Shown piece by piece: positions 41,947-53,000 of a stretch of 64,000 nucleotides of DNA. The stretch comes from Lachnospiraceae bacterium (GTDB taxonomy: Bacteria; Bacillota; Clostridia; Lachnospirales; Lachnospiraceae). The position numbers and the translations under genes were made by a program. Where the stretch lies: positions 1 through 64,000 of the forward strand of contig JAAWEL010000065.1 in NCBI GenBank assembly GCA_022794255.1, read 5' to 3'. Each line of letters begins with the position of its first letter. Positions within the stretch are counted from its first letter, which is position 1. The notes beneath the pieces were generated by a model. The model made no database searches, was not told where the DNA came from, and saw nothing but the letters and a program-made list of their open reading frames with translations.

Positions 41947-43839
41947 TTAGATTTCAATCAGATGGAAGCCGATCTGATTAGCCGTCATCATCTGAGCTTC
42001 CCGCTGATGACAGGTGAAAATAATGATCTGATTATTGTAGGCTTTTGACAGCCATTTCAGTGCCATTTTCAGCCGTTCATCATCGTATTGTACAAAGCTG
42101 TCATCAAAGATAAGAGGCATTTGATCCTGATCCTTTTGGATGAGCCGGGCAGCGGCCAGACGCAGTGCCAGATAAACCTGATCCATAGTGCCGCTGCTGA
42201 CCTGGGATACAGGAACCAGCTTTGTTCGCGTGTTCATAAAAAGATTAAGATTCTCATCCACACTCATGCTGTCATATACACCTCCGGTGATCTCACCAAC
42301 CATATCGGAAGCGGCTTTGTTAAGGTGAAGGCCAAAGGAATCACGGATGGTGGAGGACAGCTCGGTCATGGTATCTAGGGCCAGATCAATGGCGGCAATT
42401 TCTTCCCGAATCCGGTCATTTTCCTCCAATACAAGCTGGATAGATTCGGCCTGATCTTTGCACTGAGAAAGGCGGTCCAGCTTTTTTTCTAGTTCCCACT
42501 GGGTGCGCTGCTGATGGGAAATCACATCGTCACAGGAGGATGCCCGTTCCTTTAAAGCGGCAATTTCCCCGGCTTGTATCTCAACAGAGGCTGCTGAGCG
42601 AACAACTGCCTGCCCTAGACGAATATATTCATCCATTCGTGCCATAAATGCGTCCATTGCATCCTGAGAGACAGATGGGTCACCCAGATGACGGGAAAAT
42701 ACCTCCTGTAGAAGTTTGTTTGTATAGGCCAGATCTCGCTGATCGTGTTTCCGTGAAAGAATCAGAGAGATCCCAGTGACAGCAAAAATGAGCGTGAGGA
42801 TTGCCAGAAAGCAAATCAGCAAAAAGGCCGGATCTTGAAGGCTGAATACGGGTGATGGTGAGGCAGAGGCAGCTAGAGCCATTCTCCGGGTATGCTCCTG
42901 AATGGCAACAATACCGGTAAAAATACCGGTGAGCACTGCCATCAGAAGGGAGAGGGCAGTCAACACAGACCGGGATTTTTTTTCACAGGAATTTCTGGCT
43001 GACTGGTAAGCATCATAAGTATCACATGTCTCATCACGATAGCGAACCACTGATTCTTCGTCAGTGAACTGAGCACTGGAAAGAGCCTGGCGACCAGAGG
43101 CCAGCTTTTGGAGAAGGGCTTCCCGCTCCTCCTGCTTCTTGGCGATCTGGCTGTGGATCTGAGAACGCATATTCTGGTATGTGTGTAGCTGGTTCTCATA
43201 TTCCGGCGCGGATATTTCTTTTTCGATATTGCGGATCTCACCTTGAAGGATGGCGTAGTTTCTGGCAGCTTCCGGATCTAATAAACGGTCAAATTCCTTG
43301 CGTCTGCTTCGCAGATGGGAGGTGGCCCGGGTAATGTTTAAGGACATATTGCCGGTGGTGTTCATATTGGCAATATAATTGCGCAGTTCGGATACCATTC
43401 CTCCGTCAGTGACGCTTTTAAGCTGGCCAATACTGATAGTATTGGAATAGGTAGTCTCGCTTAATCCGCACAGCAAAGAGTCCATAAAGGTCTTGGCAGA
43501 CTCTACCTGTTTTCCCAGCGTTTCATTGATAATGGTAAGGGATTTTTTTTCTTTCTGGAAATTTCGTTCAATCCGGTAAACCGTACCCTTTTCTTCAACC
43601 CGCATCCAGCCTCCATAGGCAACCTTGCCATCCCAGGGTTCAAAGTGGGAGTAGGTGTCATTTTTAGAGGCGCGTCCTCTGCCACGCTCAAGGCCGAAAA
43701 GCATACAGCGCACAAAGGTGTGGATGGTGGATTTGCCAGCCTCGTTTTTTCCATATATAATATTCAGTCCGTCTGAAAATGTTACATCACAGTCGTGGAA
43801 CTTGCCGAAACCATCAATGTGCAGGTCCAGTAGCTTCAT
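41947..43839 (-). CDS. YhaN-type SMC-like ATPase with central membrane segment
   Basis: Of 630 residues, the N-terminal ATPase lobe has Walker A YGKNEAGKST (about 30-39) and the C-terminal lobe has VSSGTMDQVYLALRLAAARL (ABC signature region, about 550-570) and PLIFDDSFVQYDD (Walker B, about 578-590). Coiled coils lie between. Two hydrophobic helices around residues 300-365 (LLMAVLTGIFTGIVAI and LLICFLAILTLIFAV) suggest membrane contact, as in Bacillus YhaN. It pairs with the YhaO-type nuclease 14 bases upstream, like SbcC with SbcD, and probably acts on DNA ends. Confidence 0.85.
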   Translation of the reverse strand: MKLLDLHIDGFGKFHDCDVTFSDGLNIIYGKNEAGKSTIHTFVRCMLFGLERGRGRASKNDTYSHFEPWDGKVAYGGWMRVEEKGTVYRIERNFQKEKKSLTIINETLGKQVESAKTFMDSLLCGLSETTYSNTISIGQLKSVTDGGMVSELRNYIANMNTTGNMSLNITRATSHLRSRRKEFDRLLDPEAARNYAILQGEIRNIEKEISAPEYENQLHTYQNMRSQIHSQIAKKQEEREALLQKLASGRQALSSAQFTDEESVVRYRDETCDTYDAYQSARNSCEKKSRSVLTALSLLMAVLTGIFTGIVAIQEHTRRMALAASASPSPVFSLQDPAFLLICFLAILTLIFAVTGISLILSRKHDQRDLAYTNKLLQEVFSRHLGDPSVSQDAMDAFMARMDEYIRLGQAVVRSAASVEIQAGEIAALKERASSCDDVISHQQRTQWELEKKLDRLSQCKDQAESIQLVLEENDRIREEIAAIDLALDTMTELSSTIRDSFGLHLNKAASDMVGEITGGVYDSMSVDENLNLFMNTRTKLVPVSQVSSGTMDQVYLALRLAAARLIQKDQDQMPLIFDDSFVQYDDERLKMALKWLSKAYNNQIIIFTCHQREAQMMTANQIGFHLIEI

Positions 43840-43853
43840 CCTGTCAGTCCTCC

Positions 43854-44924
43854 TTATCTCCGCTCATCGGTGGTACAGAGCAGGGCATCAATACCGTAGT
43901 AGAGCGCTTTTTTCTCCACGGAGCTCATCTCCTCCTTCTGCAGGGCGCGGATATAAAATCCGATCATATCGCCGGGATGCTCGGCAAACAGGCGGCTGAA
44001 ATCATACTGAGGTTCTGATTCGTCTATGATTTCAATGACCTGAATTTGTTTTTCCAATGGATTTAGGTCAAACTGGATATCCGGATCTCGCATACCACGG
44101 ATGCGGAACCGGTAAATATGCTCCAGTCCCCGGCGGCTGGCCTCATCAAAAATGCGGGAGGTCAGTTCACTGTTGGTGGTGGCTGGGGTTACATGGATGA
44201 CCAGCGGAATATACTGAGCCTGGGACAAAGGGATAAACTCCAGGCGAACAACCTGGCGGGAGCTGGGACTGATTTCTCCATACAAAATCCCATGTTGACC
44301 AGTCTCTGTCTTGTCCAAAGGTTCCGGGGAACCGGGATAGGCATAGGAAAAATCAGGTGCTAACTCTGATTTGTGGATGTGCCCCAGGGCAGCATAGGAA
44401 AAACCGGCGTTGGAGAGATGCTTTTTGTCCAAAGGCAGATGGGAATGATCACCGCCATGAGCCAAAAGGATATGGATCCGGGAAGTGGCCGGAGGTGCGA
44501 TATCCTTTAACAGTGGTTCGGTAATCTCTGCTGTGTGGTAGGAAAAACCGGTAATATCCACATTCTGTTTTTCAAAAACAGCTACTGTGGGAGTTTCTTC
44601 CATCAACCAGGTTACATTCGAGCACCAGGAAAAGCTTCGCAGTGCGCTGTTAGGGCGGATCCGATCATGGTTGCCAGCAATGATCACTACCTGGATCCCA
44701 GGAATGGTGGAGAACAGATAATTTAGTTCTTTTAAATCCCGCAACAAGGGCTGCCGGTGAAACAGATCCCCTGCGACAAATAGAAAGTCCACATCTTTAA
44801 GCTTTGCCTGGCGGACGGTCTCTGAAAAGGTGTCCCGGATGGCCTGGGCCCGGTCGCGGCTCCAAGGCTTGTCACTGTCCGGGTTCATACCCCAGTGGAT
44901 ATCGGCAGTATGGATAAATTTCAT
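43854..44924 (-). CDS. YhaO/SbcD-type metallophosphoesterase
   Basis: A 356-residue calcineurin-like phosphoesterase of the Mre11/SbcD group. Metal-binding motifs: HTADIHWG (about 4-11), VAGDLFHR (about 49-56), IAGNHDR (about 80-86), LLAHGGDHS and ALGHIHK. In this family it is the DNA nuclease partner of the YhaN-type ATPase encoded downstream. The C-terminal part (about 240-356) is the capping domain. Fifty-three bases follow asnS, so it may be read from the asnS promoter. Confidence 0.87.
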   Translation of the reverse strand: MKFIHTADIHWGMNPDSDKPWSRDRAQAIRDTFSETVRQAKLKDVDFLFVAGDLFHRQPLLRDLKELNYLFSTIPGIQVVIIAGNHDRIRPNSALRSFSWCSNVTWLMEETPTVAVFEKQNVDITGFSYHTAEITEPLLKDIAPPATSRIHILLAHGGDHSHLPLDKKHLSNAGFSYAALGHIHKSELAPDFSYAYPGSPEPLDKTETGQHGILYGEISPSSRQVVRLEFIPLSQAQYIPLVIHVTPATTNSELTSRIFDEASRRGLEHIYRFRIRGMRDPDIQFDLNPLEKQIQVIEIIDESEPQYDFSRLFAEHPGDMIGFYIRALQKEEMSSVEKKALYYGIDALLCTTDERR

Positions 44925-44977
44925 GGCAGCTCCTTTACAGTTTGTTACGATTGCAGCAGTTTCTGGTCTGCCGCTGT

Positions 44978-46369
44978 TTACAGTTCACAACTATTAACCG
45001 TTCTGGGGAAGGGGATCACGTCCCGGATATTGCTCATGCCAGTCAGGTACATGACACAGCGCTCAAAACCTAAGCCAAAACCAGCATGGCGGGTGGAGCC
45101 ATATTTGCGCAGATCCAGGTAGAAACCATAGTCCTCTTCCTTAAGATCTAACTCCTTCATGCGCTCTAAAAGCTTTTCATAATCATCCTCACGCTGGCTG
45201 CCGCCAATGATCTCCCCTATGCCGGGCACCAGACAGTCCATGGCGGCTACGGTCTTGTTGTCTGGGTTCATCTTCATGTAAAATGCCTTGATCTCCTTTG
45301 GATAGTCAGTGACAAATACAGGACGCTTAAAGACCTGTTCGGTCAGGTAGCGCTCATGTTCTGTCTGCAGGTCACAGCCCCAGGAAACCTTATAGTCAAA
45401 ATTCTCATTGTTCTTTTCCAGAAGATCAATGGCCTCAGTATAGGTCACATGGGCAAATTCCGAGTGAAGGACTCCGTTTAACCGGTCCAAAAGACCTTTG
45501 TCGATAAAGCTGTTGAAAAATGCCATCTCCTCTGGTGCATGTTCAAGCACATAGCTGATAATATATTTGAGCATTCCTTCTGCCACCTCCATATTGTCTT
45601 TAAGGTCGGCGAAAGCCATCTCAGGCTCAATCATCCAGAATTCTGCCGCATGGCGGGTGGTGTTAGAATTCTCTGCCCGGAAGGTTGGTCCGAAAGTATA
45701 GATATTGCGGAAGGCCATGGCATAGGTCTCACCGTTTAGCTGACCGCTCACTGTTAAATTGGTGGGTTTTCCAAAAAAATCCTGGGAAAAATCCACTGAG
45801 CCATCCCCAGTTTGGGGGATATTTTTTAGATCCATGGTAGTGACCTGGAACATTTCGCCGGCTCCCTCACAGTCACTTCCTGTGATCAGTGGGGTATGGA
45901 CATAAACAAAGTCCCGCTCCTGGAAATATTGATGGATCGCATAGGCAATCAGGGAGCGGACACGGAACACGGCCTGAAAGGTGTTGGTTCTGGGCCGCAG
46001 ATGGCTGATGGTGCGCAGATACTCCAGGGTGTGACGCTTTTTCTGCAGGGGATAATCCGGAGCGGAGGCACCTTCCACCGTTACCTCACAGGCCTGGATC
46101 TCAAAAGGCTGCTTGGCATCTGGAGTGGCTATAAGAATGCCTTTTACAATGATGGCAGCTCCCACATTCAGCTTGCTGATCTGGGAGAAGTTGGTTAAAG
46201 TATCGTGGTAGACGATCTGAAGTGTATCAAAATAACTGCCATCGCTGACAACAATAAAGCCAAATGCCTTGGAACCGCGAACGCTGCGTACCCAGCCGCC
46301 AATGGAAATCTCCTTGTCCAAATATTCTTCCCGGTTTCGGTATAATTCTCTCACGGTAATTAAATCCAT
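44978..46369 (-). CDS. asnS: Asparaginyl-tRNA synthetase
   Basis: Class II synthetase charging tRNA-Asn, 463 residues. The N-terminal OB domain ([21 protein letters not shown], about 22-40) binds the anticodon. The catalytic core has [16 protein letters not shown] (about 158-173), [19 protein letters not shown] (motif 2 region) and the closing [13 protein letters not shown] (motif 3, about 437-449). Length is normal. TAAGGAG precedes the ATG, and a strong promoter lies about 95-125 bases upstream. No T-box was found. Confidence 0.96.
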   Translation of the reverse strand: MDLITVRELYRNREEYLDKEISIGGWVRSVRGSKAFGFIVVSDGSYFDTLQIVYHDTLTNFSQISKLNVGAAIIVKGILIATPDAKQPFEIQACEVTVEGASAPDYPLQKKRHTLEYLRTISHLRPRTNTFQAVFRVRSLIAYAIHQYFQERDFVYVHTPLITGSDCEGAGEMFQVTTMDLKNIPQTGDGSVDFSQDFFGKPTNLTVSGQLNGETYAMAFRNIYTFGPTFRAENSNTTRHAAEFWMIEPEMAFADLKDNMEVAEGMLKYIISYVLEHAPEEMAFFNSFIDKGLLDRLNGVLHSEFAHVTYTEAIDLLEKNNENFDYKVSWGCDLQTEHERYLTEQVFKRPVFVTDYPKEIKAFYMKMNPDNKTVAAMDCLVPGIGEIIGGSQREDDYEKLLERMKELDLKEEDYGFYLDLRKYGSTRHAGFGLGFERCVMYLTGMSNIRDVIPFPRTVNSCEL

Positions 46370-46463
46370 TATGATTCTCCTTAATTTTATTTTTCCGGCC
46401 GGCGGGAGCGTAAGGCCGGAGAGATGTGGGCGCCAAAATGGCAGAATCTGGCGCTATATGGGA

Positions 46464-46492
46464 ATTATACTTTATTTTTTTAAAGGATTCAA
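46464..46492 (-). promoter_or_regulatory. Promoter of asnS
   Basis: On the minus strand TTGAAT (46487-46492) and a perfect TATAAT (46464-46469) with a 17-base spacer. The leader of about 90 bases contains GCGCCA/TGGCGC and CCGGCC/GGCCGG stems but no T-box sequence. Confidence 0.75.
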
Positions 46493-46591
46493 GGGTCAGA
46501 GGCAGCTTTCAACGGGACTTTTCCCTGTTATCTGCCTGAAAAAAATAAATCATACAAAAGATGTCGGAAAATGCACAAAAAATCATAAGAT

Positions 46592-46624
46592 TAATTCCAA
46601 AATTTGTTCACTATTTTGGAATTA
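46592..46624. repeat. Perfect 12-base inverted repeat in front of glgC, candidate operator
   Basis: TAATTCCAAAAT (46592-46603) and ATTTTGGAATTA (46613-46624) are exact reverse complements around nine bases. The repeat covers the -35 region of the glgC promoter and ends six bases before its -10 box, the usual place of a repressor site. Confidence 0.65.
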
Positions 46625-46635
46625 TGTGGTATAAT
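46607..46635 (+). promoter_or_regulatory. Promoter of glgC-glgD
   Basis: TATAAT (46630-46635) with TGG directly before it (extended -10). The -35 is weak (TTCACT, 46607-46612, 17-base spacer) and lies in the inverted repeat. Confidence 0.65.
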
Positions 46636-46671
46636 CATTACTATAAGAAAATACTACAGCGAGGTGATAGC

Positions 46672-47946
46672 GTGATTAAGAAAGAAATGATTGCCATGCT
46701 ATTGGCGGGAGGCCAGGGCAGCCGTCTGGGAGTACTTACGCAGAAGGTGGCAAAGCCTGCAGTTTCATTTGGTGGAAAGTACAGGATCATAGACTTCCCC
46801 CTGAGCAATTGCATCAATTCAGGCGTAGATACGGTTGGCGTGCTGACACAATACCAGCCGCTGCGTTTGAATACCCATATCGGAATTGGCATTCCGTGGG
46901 ATCTAGACCGTAATGTGGGGGGAGTCACGATCCTTCCGCCTTATGAAAAAAGTAAAGGCAGTGACTGGTACACAGGGACTGCCAATGCCATTTTCCAGAA
47001 TCTGGAGTTTATGGAGACCTACAATCCGGATTATGTGTTGATCCTGTCCGGAGATCACATCTATAAGATGGATTATGAGGTGATGCTGGAATACCATAAG
47101 GCGAATAATGCCGATGTCACTATCGCCGCCATGCCGGTTCCCATCGAGGAGGCAAGCCGTTTTGGTATCGTTATTACAGATGAGACAAACCGTATCACCG
47201 AGTTTGAAGAAAAGCCCGAAAATCCCAGAAGCAATCTGGCTTCTATGGGGATTTACATATTCAGCTGGCCGGTGCTAAAGGAGGCTCTTATCCATCTGTC
47301 TGAAGAGCCGGGCTGTGATTTTGGGAAACATATTATCCCCTATTGTCATGGGGACGGGAAGAGGATTTTTGCTTACGAATACAATGGGTATTGGAAGGAT
47401 GTGGGCACCCTAGGCTCCTACTGGGAAGCCAATATGGAGTTGATTGACATTATTCCGGAATTCAATTTGTATGAAGAATATTGGAAGATTTACACTAAGA
47501 GTGATATTATTCCTCCTCAATATGTTGCGCCGGACGCGGTGATTGCCCGTAGCATTATTGGGGAAGGGACAGAGATCTACGGAGAGGTACATAACTCGGT
47601 GATCGGTGCTGGCGTTACGATTGGAAAGGGTGCAGTTGTCCGGGATTCCATTATTATGCGGGACAGTGTGATCGGCGAGGGAGCCAAGGTGACCAAGGCG
47701 ATTGTGGCGGAGGACACCAAGGTGGGGGCTGGGACTGAGCTGGGGGTTGGAGAGTTTGTCCCCAGCACCTATGACCCTAAGGTATATCAGTTTGATTTAG
47801 TTACGGTTGGAGAGCATAGTGTGATTCCCGATCATGTAAGGATTGGTAAGAATACGGCCATATCCGGCGTTACGTCTGCAGAGGATTATCCGGGTGGAAG
47901 TCTGGCAGGCGGAGAATCCATTATAAAGGCAGGTGGTGTGCGATGA
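46672..47946 (+). CDS. glgC: ADP-glucose pyrophosphorylase, catalytic subunit
   Basis: Makes ADP-glucose, the donor for glycogen synthesis. The start is a GTG at 46672 ([10 protein letters not shown]) with GAGGTG five bases upstream; an in-frame ATG lies at 46684. The 424 residues include [10 protein letters not shown] (nucleotide binding), [19 protein letters not shown], the glucose-1-phosphate region and a left-handed helix of hexapeptide repeats at the end. Its stop overlaps the glgD start, and the two form the mixed enzyme seen in Firmicutes. glgA is not in the window. Confidence 0.95.
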   Translation: MIKKEMIAMLLAGGQGSRLGVLTQKVAKPAVSFGGKYRIIDFPLSNCINSGVDTVGVLTQYQPLRLNTHIGIGIPWDLDRNVGGVTILPPYEKSKGSDWYTGTANAIFQNLEFMETYNPDYVLILSGDHIYKMDYEVMLEYHKANNADVTIAAMPVPIEEASRFGIVITDETNRITEFEEKPENPRSNLASMGIYIFSWPVLKEALIHLSEEPGCDFGKHIIPYCHGDGKRIFAYEYNGYWKDVGTLGSYWEANMELIDIIPEFNLYEEYWKIYTKSDIIPPQYVAPDAVIARSIIGEGTEIYGEVHNSVIGAGVTIGKGAVVRDSIIMRDSVIGEGAKVTKAIVAEDTKVGAGTELGVGEFVPSTYDPKVYQFDLVTVGEHSVIPDHVRIGKNTAISGVTSAEDYPGGSLAGGESIIKAGGVR

Positions 47947-49064
47947 GAGCGATTGGCATTGTTTTGGCAGGCGGGAACAGCAAGAGAATGAGGGAATTAT
48001 CCAGCAAGAGGGCCATTTCAGCCATGCCGGTTGCTGGCAGCTACAGGAGCATTGATTTTGTTCTGAGCAGTATGAGTAATTCTCATATTCAGAACGTGGC
48101 AGTTTTTACCCAGTATAACTCCCGTTCCTTAAATGAACATCTAAGCTCTTCCAAATGGTGGGATTTTGGAAGAAAGCAAGGCGGCCTGTATGTGTTTACC
48201 CCTACTATCACGGCAGAAAACAGTGACTGGTACCGGGGAACAGCCGATGCATTGTATCAGAACCTGCAGTTTTTGAAAAACAGTCATGAGCCCTATGTGG
48301 TAATTGCTTCCGGTGATGGAATCTATAAGCTGGATTACAATAAGGTGCTGGAATATCATATTGAGAAGAAAGCAGATATAACGATTGTATGTACAGAGCT
48401 GCCAGAAGGGGAGGATGTGACCCGCTATGGTGTTGTCAAAACCAATGATGATGGACGGATCACTGAGTTTGAGGAGAAACCCATGGTGGCAGAGGGCAGT
48501 ACCGTGTCCTGTGGGATCTATGTGATCCGCAGGCGTCAGCTGATTGAGCTGATCGAACGGTGTGCCGCAGAGGACCGGGTGGATCTTGTGAGAGATATAT
48601 TTGTGCGGTATAAGAATTTGAAACGGATTTATGCATACCCCATGGCTGCCTATTGGAGCAATATTGCATCTGTAGATTCTTATTACAGGACCAATATGGA
48701 CTTTTTAAAGCCGGAGGTAAGAAATTATTTCTTTAAAGAGTATCCGGATGTTTACTCCAAAGTAGATGATTTGCCTCCAGCCAAATATAATCCGGGTGCC
48801 TTGGTGACAAACAGCCTGATTTCCAGTGGTTCCATTATCAATGGAACGGTGGAGAATTCCATTTTGTTTAAAAAAGCTTATGTTGGAAACAATTGTGTGA
48901 TTAAAAATTCCATCATTTTGAATGATGTTTACATTGGAGATAATACAGTGATTGAAAACTGTATTGTGGAAAGCCGCGATACGATTCGTGCCAACACCAC
49001 TTATATCGGTGAGCCTGGCAATGTAAAGATCGTGGTGGAGAAGAACGAGAGATATACGCTGTAA
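47943..49064 (+). CDS. glgD: ADP-glucose pyrophosphorylase, regulatory-type subunit
   Basis: A 373-residue GlgC relative. The N-terminal [21 protein letters not shown] differs from the catalytic loop GGxGxRL, as expected for GlgD, which raises the activity of GlgC but is not itself strongly active. The C-terminal hexapeptide repeats ([16 protein letters not shown]) remain. Start overlaps the glgC stop by four bases, so both are made together. Confidence 0.93.
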   Translation: MRAIGIVLAGGNSKRMRELSSKRAISAMPVAGSYRSIDFVLSSMSNSHIQNVAVFTQYNSRSLNEHLSSSKWWDFGRKQGGLYVFTPTITAENSDWYRGTADALYQNLQFLKNSHEPYVVIASGDGIYKLDYNKVLEYHIEKKADITIVCTELPEGEDVTRYGVVKTNDDGRITEFEEKPMVAEGSTVSCGIYVIRRRQLIELIERCAAEDRVDLVRDIFVRYKNLKRIYAYPMAAYWSNIASVDSYYRTNMDFLKPEVRNYFFKEYPDVYSKVDDLPPAKYNPGALVTNSLISSGSIINGTVENSILFKKAYVGNNCVIKNSIILNDVYIGDNTVIENCIVESRDTIRANTTYIGEPGNVKIVVEKNERYTL

Positions 49065-49085
49065 TAGGGGAAAGGGTTATAATCT

Positions 49086-49358
49086 ATGCAGATAACAGAT
49101 GTAAGAGTAAGAAGGATTGAAAAAGAAGGTAAGATGAAGGCAATCGTTTCGATTACACTGGACAATGAATTTGTGATTCACGATATCAAGGTAATTGAGG
49201 GGGAAAAGGGAATGTTCATTGCCATGCCCAGCAGGAAGGCGGCAGACGGAGAATATCGGGATATTGCTCACCCAATCAATTCAGAGACCAGGGATATGAT
49301 CCAGAGTGTGATTCTTAGTAAGTATGAAACAACGGCATTGGAAAATCAGGGGGATTGA
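49086..49358 (+). CDS. spoVG: SpoVG regulator
   Basis: A 90-residue protein with the standard start [20 protein letters not shown] and the segment [20 protein letters not shown]. SpoVG binds nucleic acid and affects sporulation, division and gene expression in Firmicutes. It is 21 bases after glgD and shares the transcript up to a strong terminator, an unusual pairing with glycogen genes. GGGGAAAGGG precedes the ATG. Confidence 0.95.
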   Translation: MQITDVRVRRIEKEGKMKAIVSITLDNEFVIHDIKVIEGEKGMFIAMPSRKAADGEYRDIAHPINSETRDMIQSVILSKYETTALENQGD

Positions 49359-49369
49359 TGGTTTATAAA

Positions 49370-49410
49370 GGGGAAACGGCAGGCTGTAATGGCCTGCCGT
49401 TTCCCCTTTA
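49370..49410 (+). terminator. Strong terminator of glgC-glgD-spoVG
   Basis: Perfect 15-base stem: 49370-49384 pairs with 49392-49406 around a seven-base loop, followed by TTTACTTT. Confidence 0.9.
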
Positions 49411-49467
49411 CTTTCCTTTTATAACCTGTTAAAATGGAATACCGGACAAAGGGGAAAGGAAAGAAAT

Positions 49468-50055
49468 ATGTATATTATTGCAGGACTTGGGAATCCCACA
49501 AAGGAATATGATAAAACAAGACACAATGTGGGGTTTGCGGTGATCGATGAACTGGCACAGAGCTATCATATAGATGTCAGTGATAAAAAGCACCGGGCAT
49601 ATTGCGGAAAAGGGGTTATTGAAGGACAAAAAGTGCTGCTTTTAAAGCCTCAGACCTTTATGAATCTCAGTGGGGAGAGTATCCGGTCCGCTCTGGATTA
49701 CTATAAGGCGGAGCCGAAGGAATTGATCGTTATCTATGACGATATTAGTCTGGCACCGGGACAGCTGCGGATTCGCCTGAAGGGAAGTGCCGGCGGGCAT
49801 AATGGAATAAAAAATATTATTGCTCATCTGGGTACCCAGGAGTTTCCAAGAATCAAGGTGGGGGTGGGAGAAAAACCATCCAGAATGGATCTAAAGGATT
49901 ATGTGCTCAGCCGTTTTTCTAAGGGAGAGCAGGAGCTGATGGATGAGGCTTTCCGGGAGGGTGCTCAGGCGGTGGCAATGATGATCTGCCAGGGTGCGGA
50001 CCGAGCTATGAATCTTTTTAATACGAAAAAAAGGGTGGCAGAGGATCAGAGCTAA
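49468..50055 (+). CDS. pth: Peptidyl-tRNA hydrolase
   Basis: Frees tRNA from peptidyl-tRNA that dropped off the ribosome. The 195-residue protein shows GLGNPTKEYDKTRHNVGF (about 6-23, with the catalytic His), KPQTFMNLSGES (about 62-73) and YDDISLAPGQLRIRLKGSAGGHNGIKNI-type core (about 91-118). Length is normal. GGAAAGGAAAG precedes the ATG. It is followed by mfd after 36 bases, the usual order in Firmicutes. Confidence 0.95.
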   Translation: MYIIAGLGNPTKEYDKTRHNVGFAVIDELAQSYHIDVSDKKHRAYCGKGVIEGQKVLLLKPQTFMNLSGESIRSALDYYKAEPKELIVIYDDISLAPGQLRIRLKGSAGGHNGIKNIIAHLGTQEFPRIKVGVGEKPSRMDLKDYVLSRFSKGEQELMDEAFREGAQAVAMMICQGADRAMNLFNTKKRVAEDQS

Positions 50056-50091
50056 GGAGACTATAGCAGAAAAAAGAGACAGGAGGAAAGC

Positions 50092-53000
50092 ATGAGCAGG
50101 GTATTTGCAAATCCGCTGACAGAATTGATTGAGTATGAGGAACTGAATCAGAGACTGGAGCAGAAAAAAGGTCCGGTCCAGGTAAGCGGCTGTATGGATT
50201 CCCAGAAGGTGCATCTGATGCAGGAGATTGCGGCAGATATACCGTGGAAGCTGGTGGTCACCTATGATGATTCCCGGGCCAGGGAGATCTATGAGGACTT
50301 TGGCTGTTTTCGGCAGAATGTGTGGCTGTATCCGGCAAAGGATCTTCTGTTTTACAGTGCAGATATTCATGGGAATCTGATGACCCGTCAGAGGCTGCAG
50401 GTGCTGCGTCATCTGATGGAGGATGCTTCCGGGGTGGTGGTAACAACTCTGGACGGATTGATGGATCATTTGCTTCCTCTTGACCATCTAAAGAGTCAGG
50501 TGATTACGGTGAAGGCCGGGCAGGGGCTTGATCTGGAATGGTGGAAGAAACAGCTGACACAGATGGGATACGAGCGAACCGGACAGGTGGATGGCATGGG
50601 ACAATTTTCTGTCCGGGGAGGGATTTTGGATATTTTTCCCTTGACAGAGGAGCAGCCAGTGCGCATTGAGCTGTGGGACACCGATGTAGATTCCATCCGT
50701 ACTTTTGATCTGGAGAGCCAGCGCTCGATTGAACAGCTGGAGGAGATTATCATCTATCCAGCGGCAGAGATTGTATTGACAGAGCAGCAGCGGATGGATG
50801 GTGCAAAGCGATTGCGCCAGGAGGCGAAGGCCACGGTGGACGCATTGAGAAAGAGAAGGTTGACTGAGGAGGCTCACCGGCTTTCAGGAATTGTGGCAGA
50901 ACTGGCAGACGGCATTGAGGAGGGATGGAAGGTTACGGGACTGGATTTTTGTCTTTCCTATTTCTGTAGTGAGACGGTGTCACTGCTGGATTACTTTGAC
51001 AAGACTTTCAGCATGGTGATATTGGATGAGCCGGCCAGACTTCGGGAGAAGGGTGAGGCGGTAGAGCTGGAATTTAGGGAGAGCATGTCCCAGCGACTGG
51101 AAAAAGGATATCTTCTGCCTGGACAGATAGACCTTTTGTATGAAGCGGGGGAGCTGTTGGCCCGATCGCAGAGGGATAATACCTTGTATCTGACTGGCTT
51201 GGAACAGAAGCTGCCGGGAATGGCAGTGAAACAGCAGTACTATCTCAATGTAAAGAATGTCAATTCCTATCAGAGCAGCTTTGAGCTTCTCATCAAGGAT
51301 CTGCAGCGATGGAAGCGGGAAGGATATCGGGTGATTCTTCTGTCTGGTTCACGAACCAGGGCCAGCCGTTTGGCAGGGGATCTGCGAGAATATGAGCTTA
51401 GTGCATTTTGTCCGGATAACCAGGAGAGGCAGGTCCAGCCAGGAGAGATTTTGGTGACTTACGGGAATCTGCACCGGGGATTTGAGTATCCACAGATTAA
51501 GTTTGTGGTGATCACCGAGGGCGATATGTTCGGTGTGGAAAAGAAGAAGCGCAAACGGAAAAAGACTTCCTACGAGGGAAGCCGGATTCAGAGCTTTGCT
51601 GAACTGTCAGTAGGGGATTATGTGGTTCATGAGGACCATGGTTTGGGAATCTACCGGGGGATCGAGAAGATTGAGCGGGATAAGATTATAAAGGATTATC
51701 TGAAGATTGAGTATGCAGATGGAGGAAACCTGTATTTGCCGGCGACACGCCTGGACGGAATCCAAAAATATGCAGGGGCAGATGCCAAGGCACCGAAGCT
51801 AAACAAATTAGGAGGTGAGCAGTGGAACCGTACCCGCAGCAAAGTTAAGCGTGCGGTCAAGGAGATAGCCAAGGATTTGGTGGAGCTTTATGCGGCTCGT
51901 CAGGAGACCTCTGGTTTTCAGTACGGTCCGGATACGGTGTGGCAGAAGGAATTTGAAGAGTTGTTTCCCTATGAGGAGACGGAAGATCAGGCGGAGGCCA
52001 TTGAAGCCGCCAAGAGGGACATGGAAAGCAAGCGAATCATGGATCGGCTGATCTGTGGGGATGTAGGCTATGGAAAGACGGAGATTGCCCTGCGGGCTGC
52101 CTTTAAGGCAGTTCAGGAGAGTAAGCAGGTGGTATATCTGGTACCTACAACTATTTTGGCCCAGCAGCATTACAATACGTTTCTTCAGAGGATGAAGGAT
52201 TTTCCGGTGCGGGTGGATCTGATGTCCCGGTTTCGGACTCCTGCCCAGATGAAAAAGACGATCACAGATCTTCAGAAAGGTTTGGTGGATATTGTGATCG
52301 GTACCCATAGAGTCTTGTCTAAGGATGTGAAATTTAAAGATCTAGGTCTTTTGATTATTGACGAAGAGCAGCGATTTGGGGTGGCTCACAAAGAAAAGAT
52401 CAAGAAGCTTAAGGAGAATGTGGATGTTCTGACCCTGACAGCCACCCCCATTCCCCGGACGTTGCACATGAGCCTGGTGGGAATTCGGGATATGAGCGTT
52501 CTGGAAGAACCTCCGGTGGACCGCCTGCCGATTCAGACTTATGTGATGGAATATAATGACGAGATGGTGCGGGAGGCAATCAGCCGGGAGCTGGCCCGCA
52601 ATGGACAGGTGTATTATGTATATAATCGGGTAAAGGGAATCGATGAAATTGCTGCCCATATTCAGGAACTGGTAAAGGATGCGGTGGTGGTCTATGCTCA
52701 CGGACAGATGCAGGAGCGGCAGCTGGAAAAGATCATGTATGATTTTGTTAGTGGAGAGATCGATGTACTGGTGTCTACCACGATTATTGAGACAGGATTG
52801 GATATTCCCAATGCCAATACTATGATCATCCACGATGCGGACCGAATGGGATTGTCTCAGCTTTATCAGCTCCGGGGACGGGTGGGACGGTCTAACCGGA
52901 CATCTTATGCATTTCTTATGTATAAGCGGGATAAACTTTTGCGGGAGGAAGCGGAGAAGCGCCTTCAGGCAATTCGAGAGTTTACGGAGTTGGGCTCCGG

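Noticed and set aside
46370-46500. Possible T-box in the asnS leader
   Set aside because: The leader is only about 90 bases and lacks the T-box sequence and a terminator/antiterminator pair.
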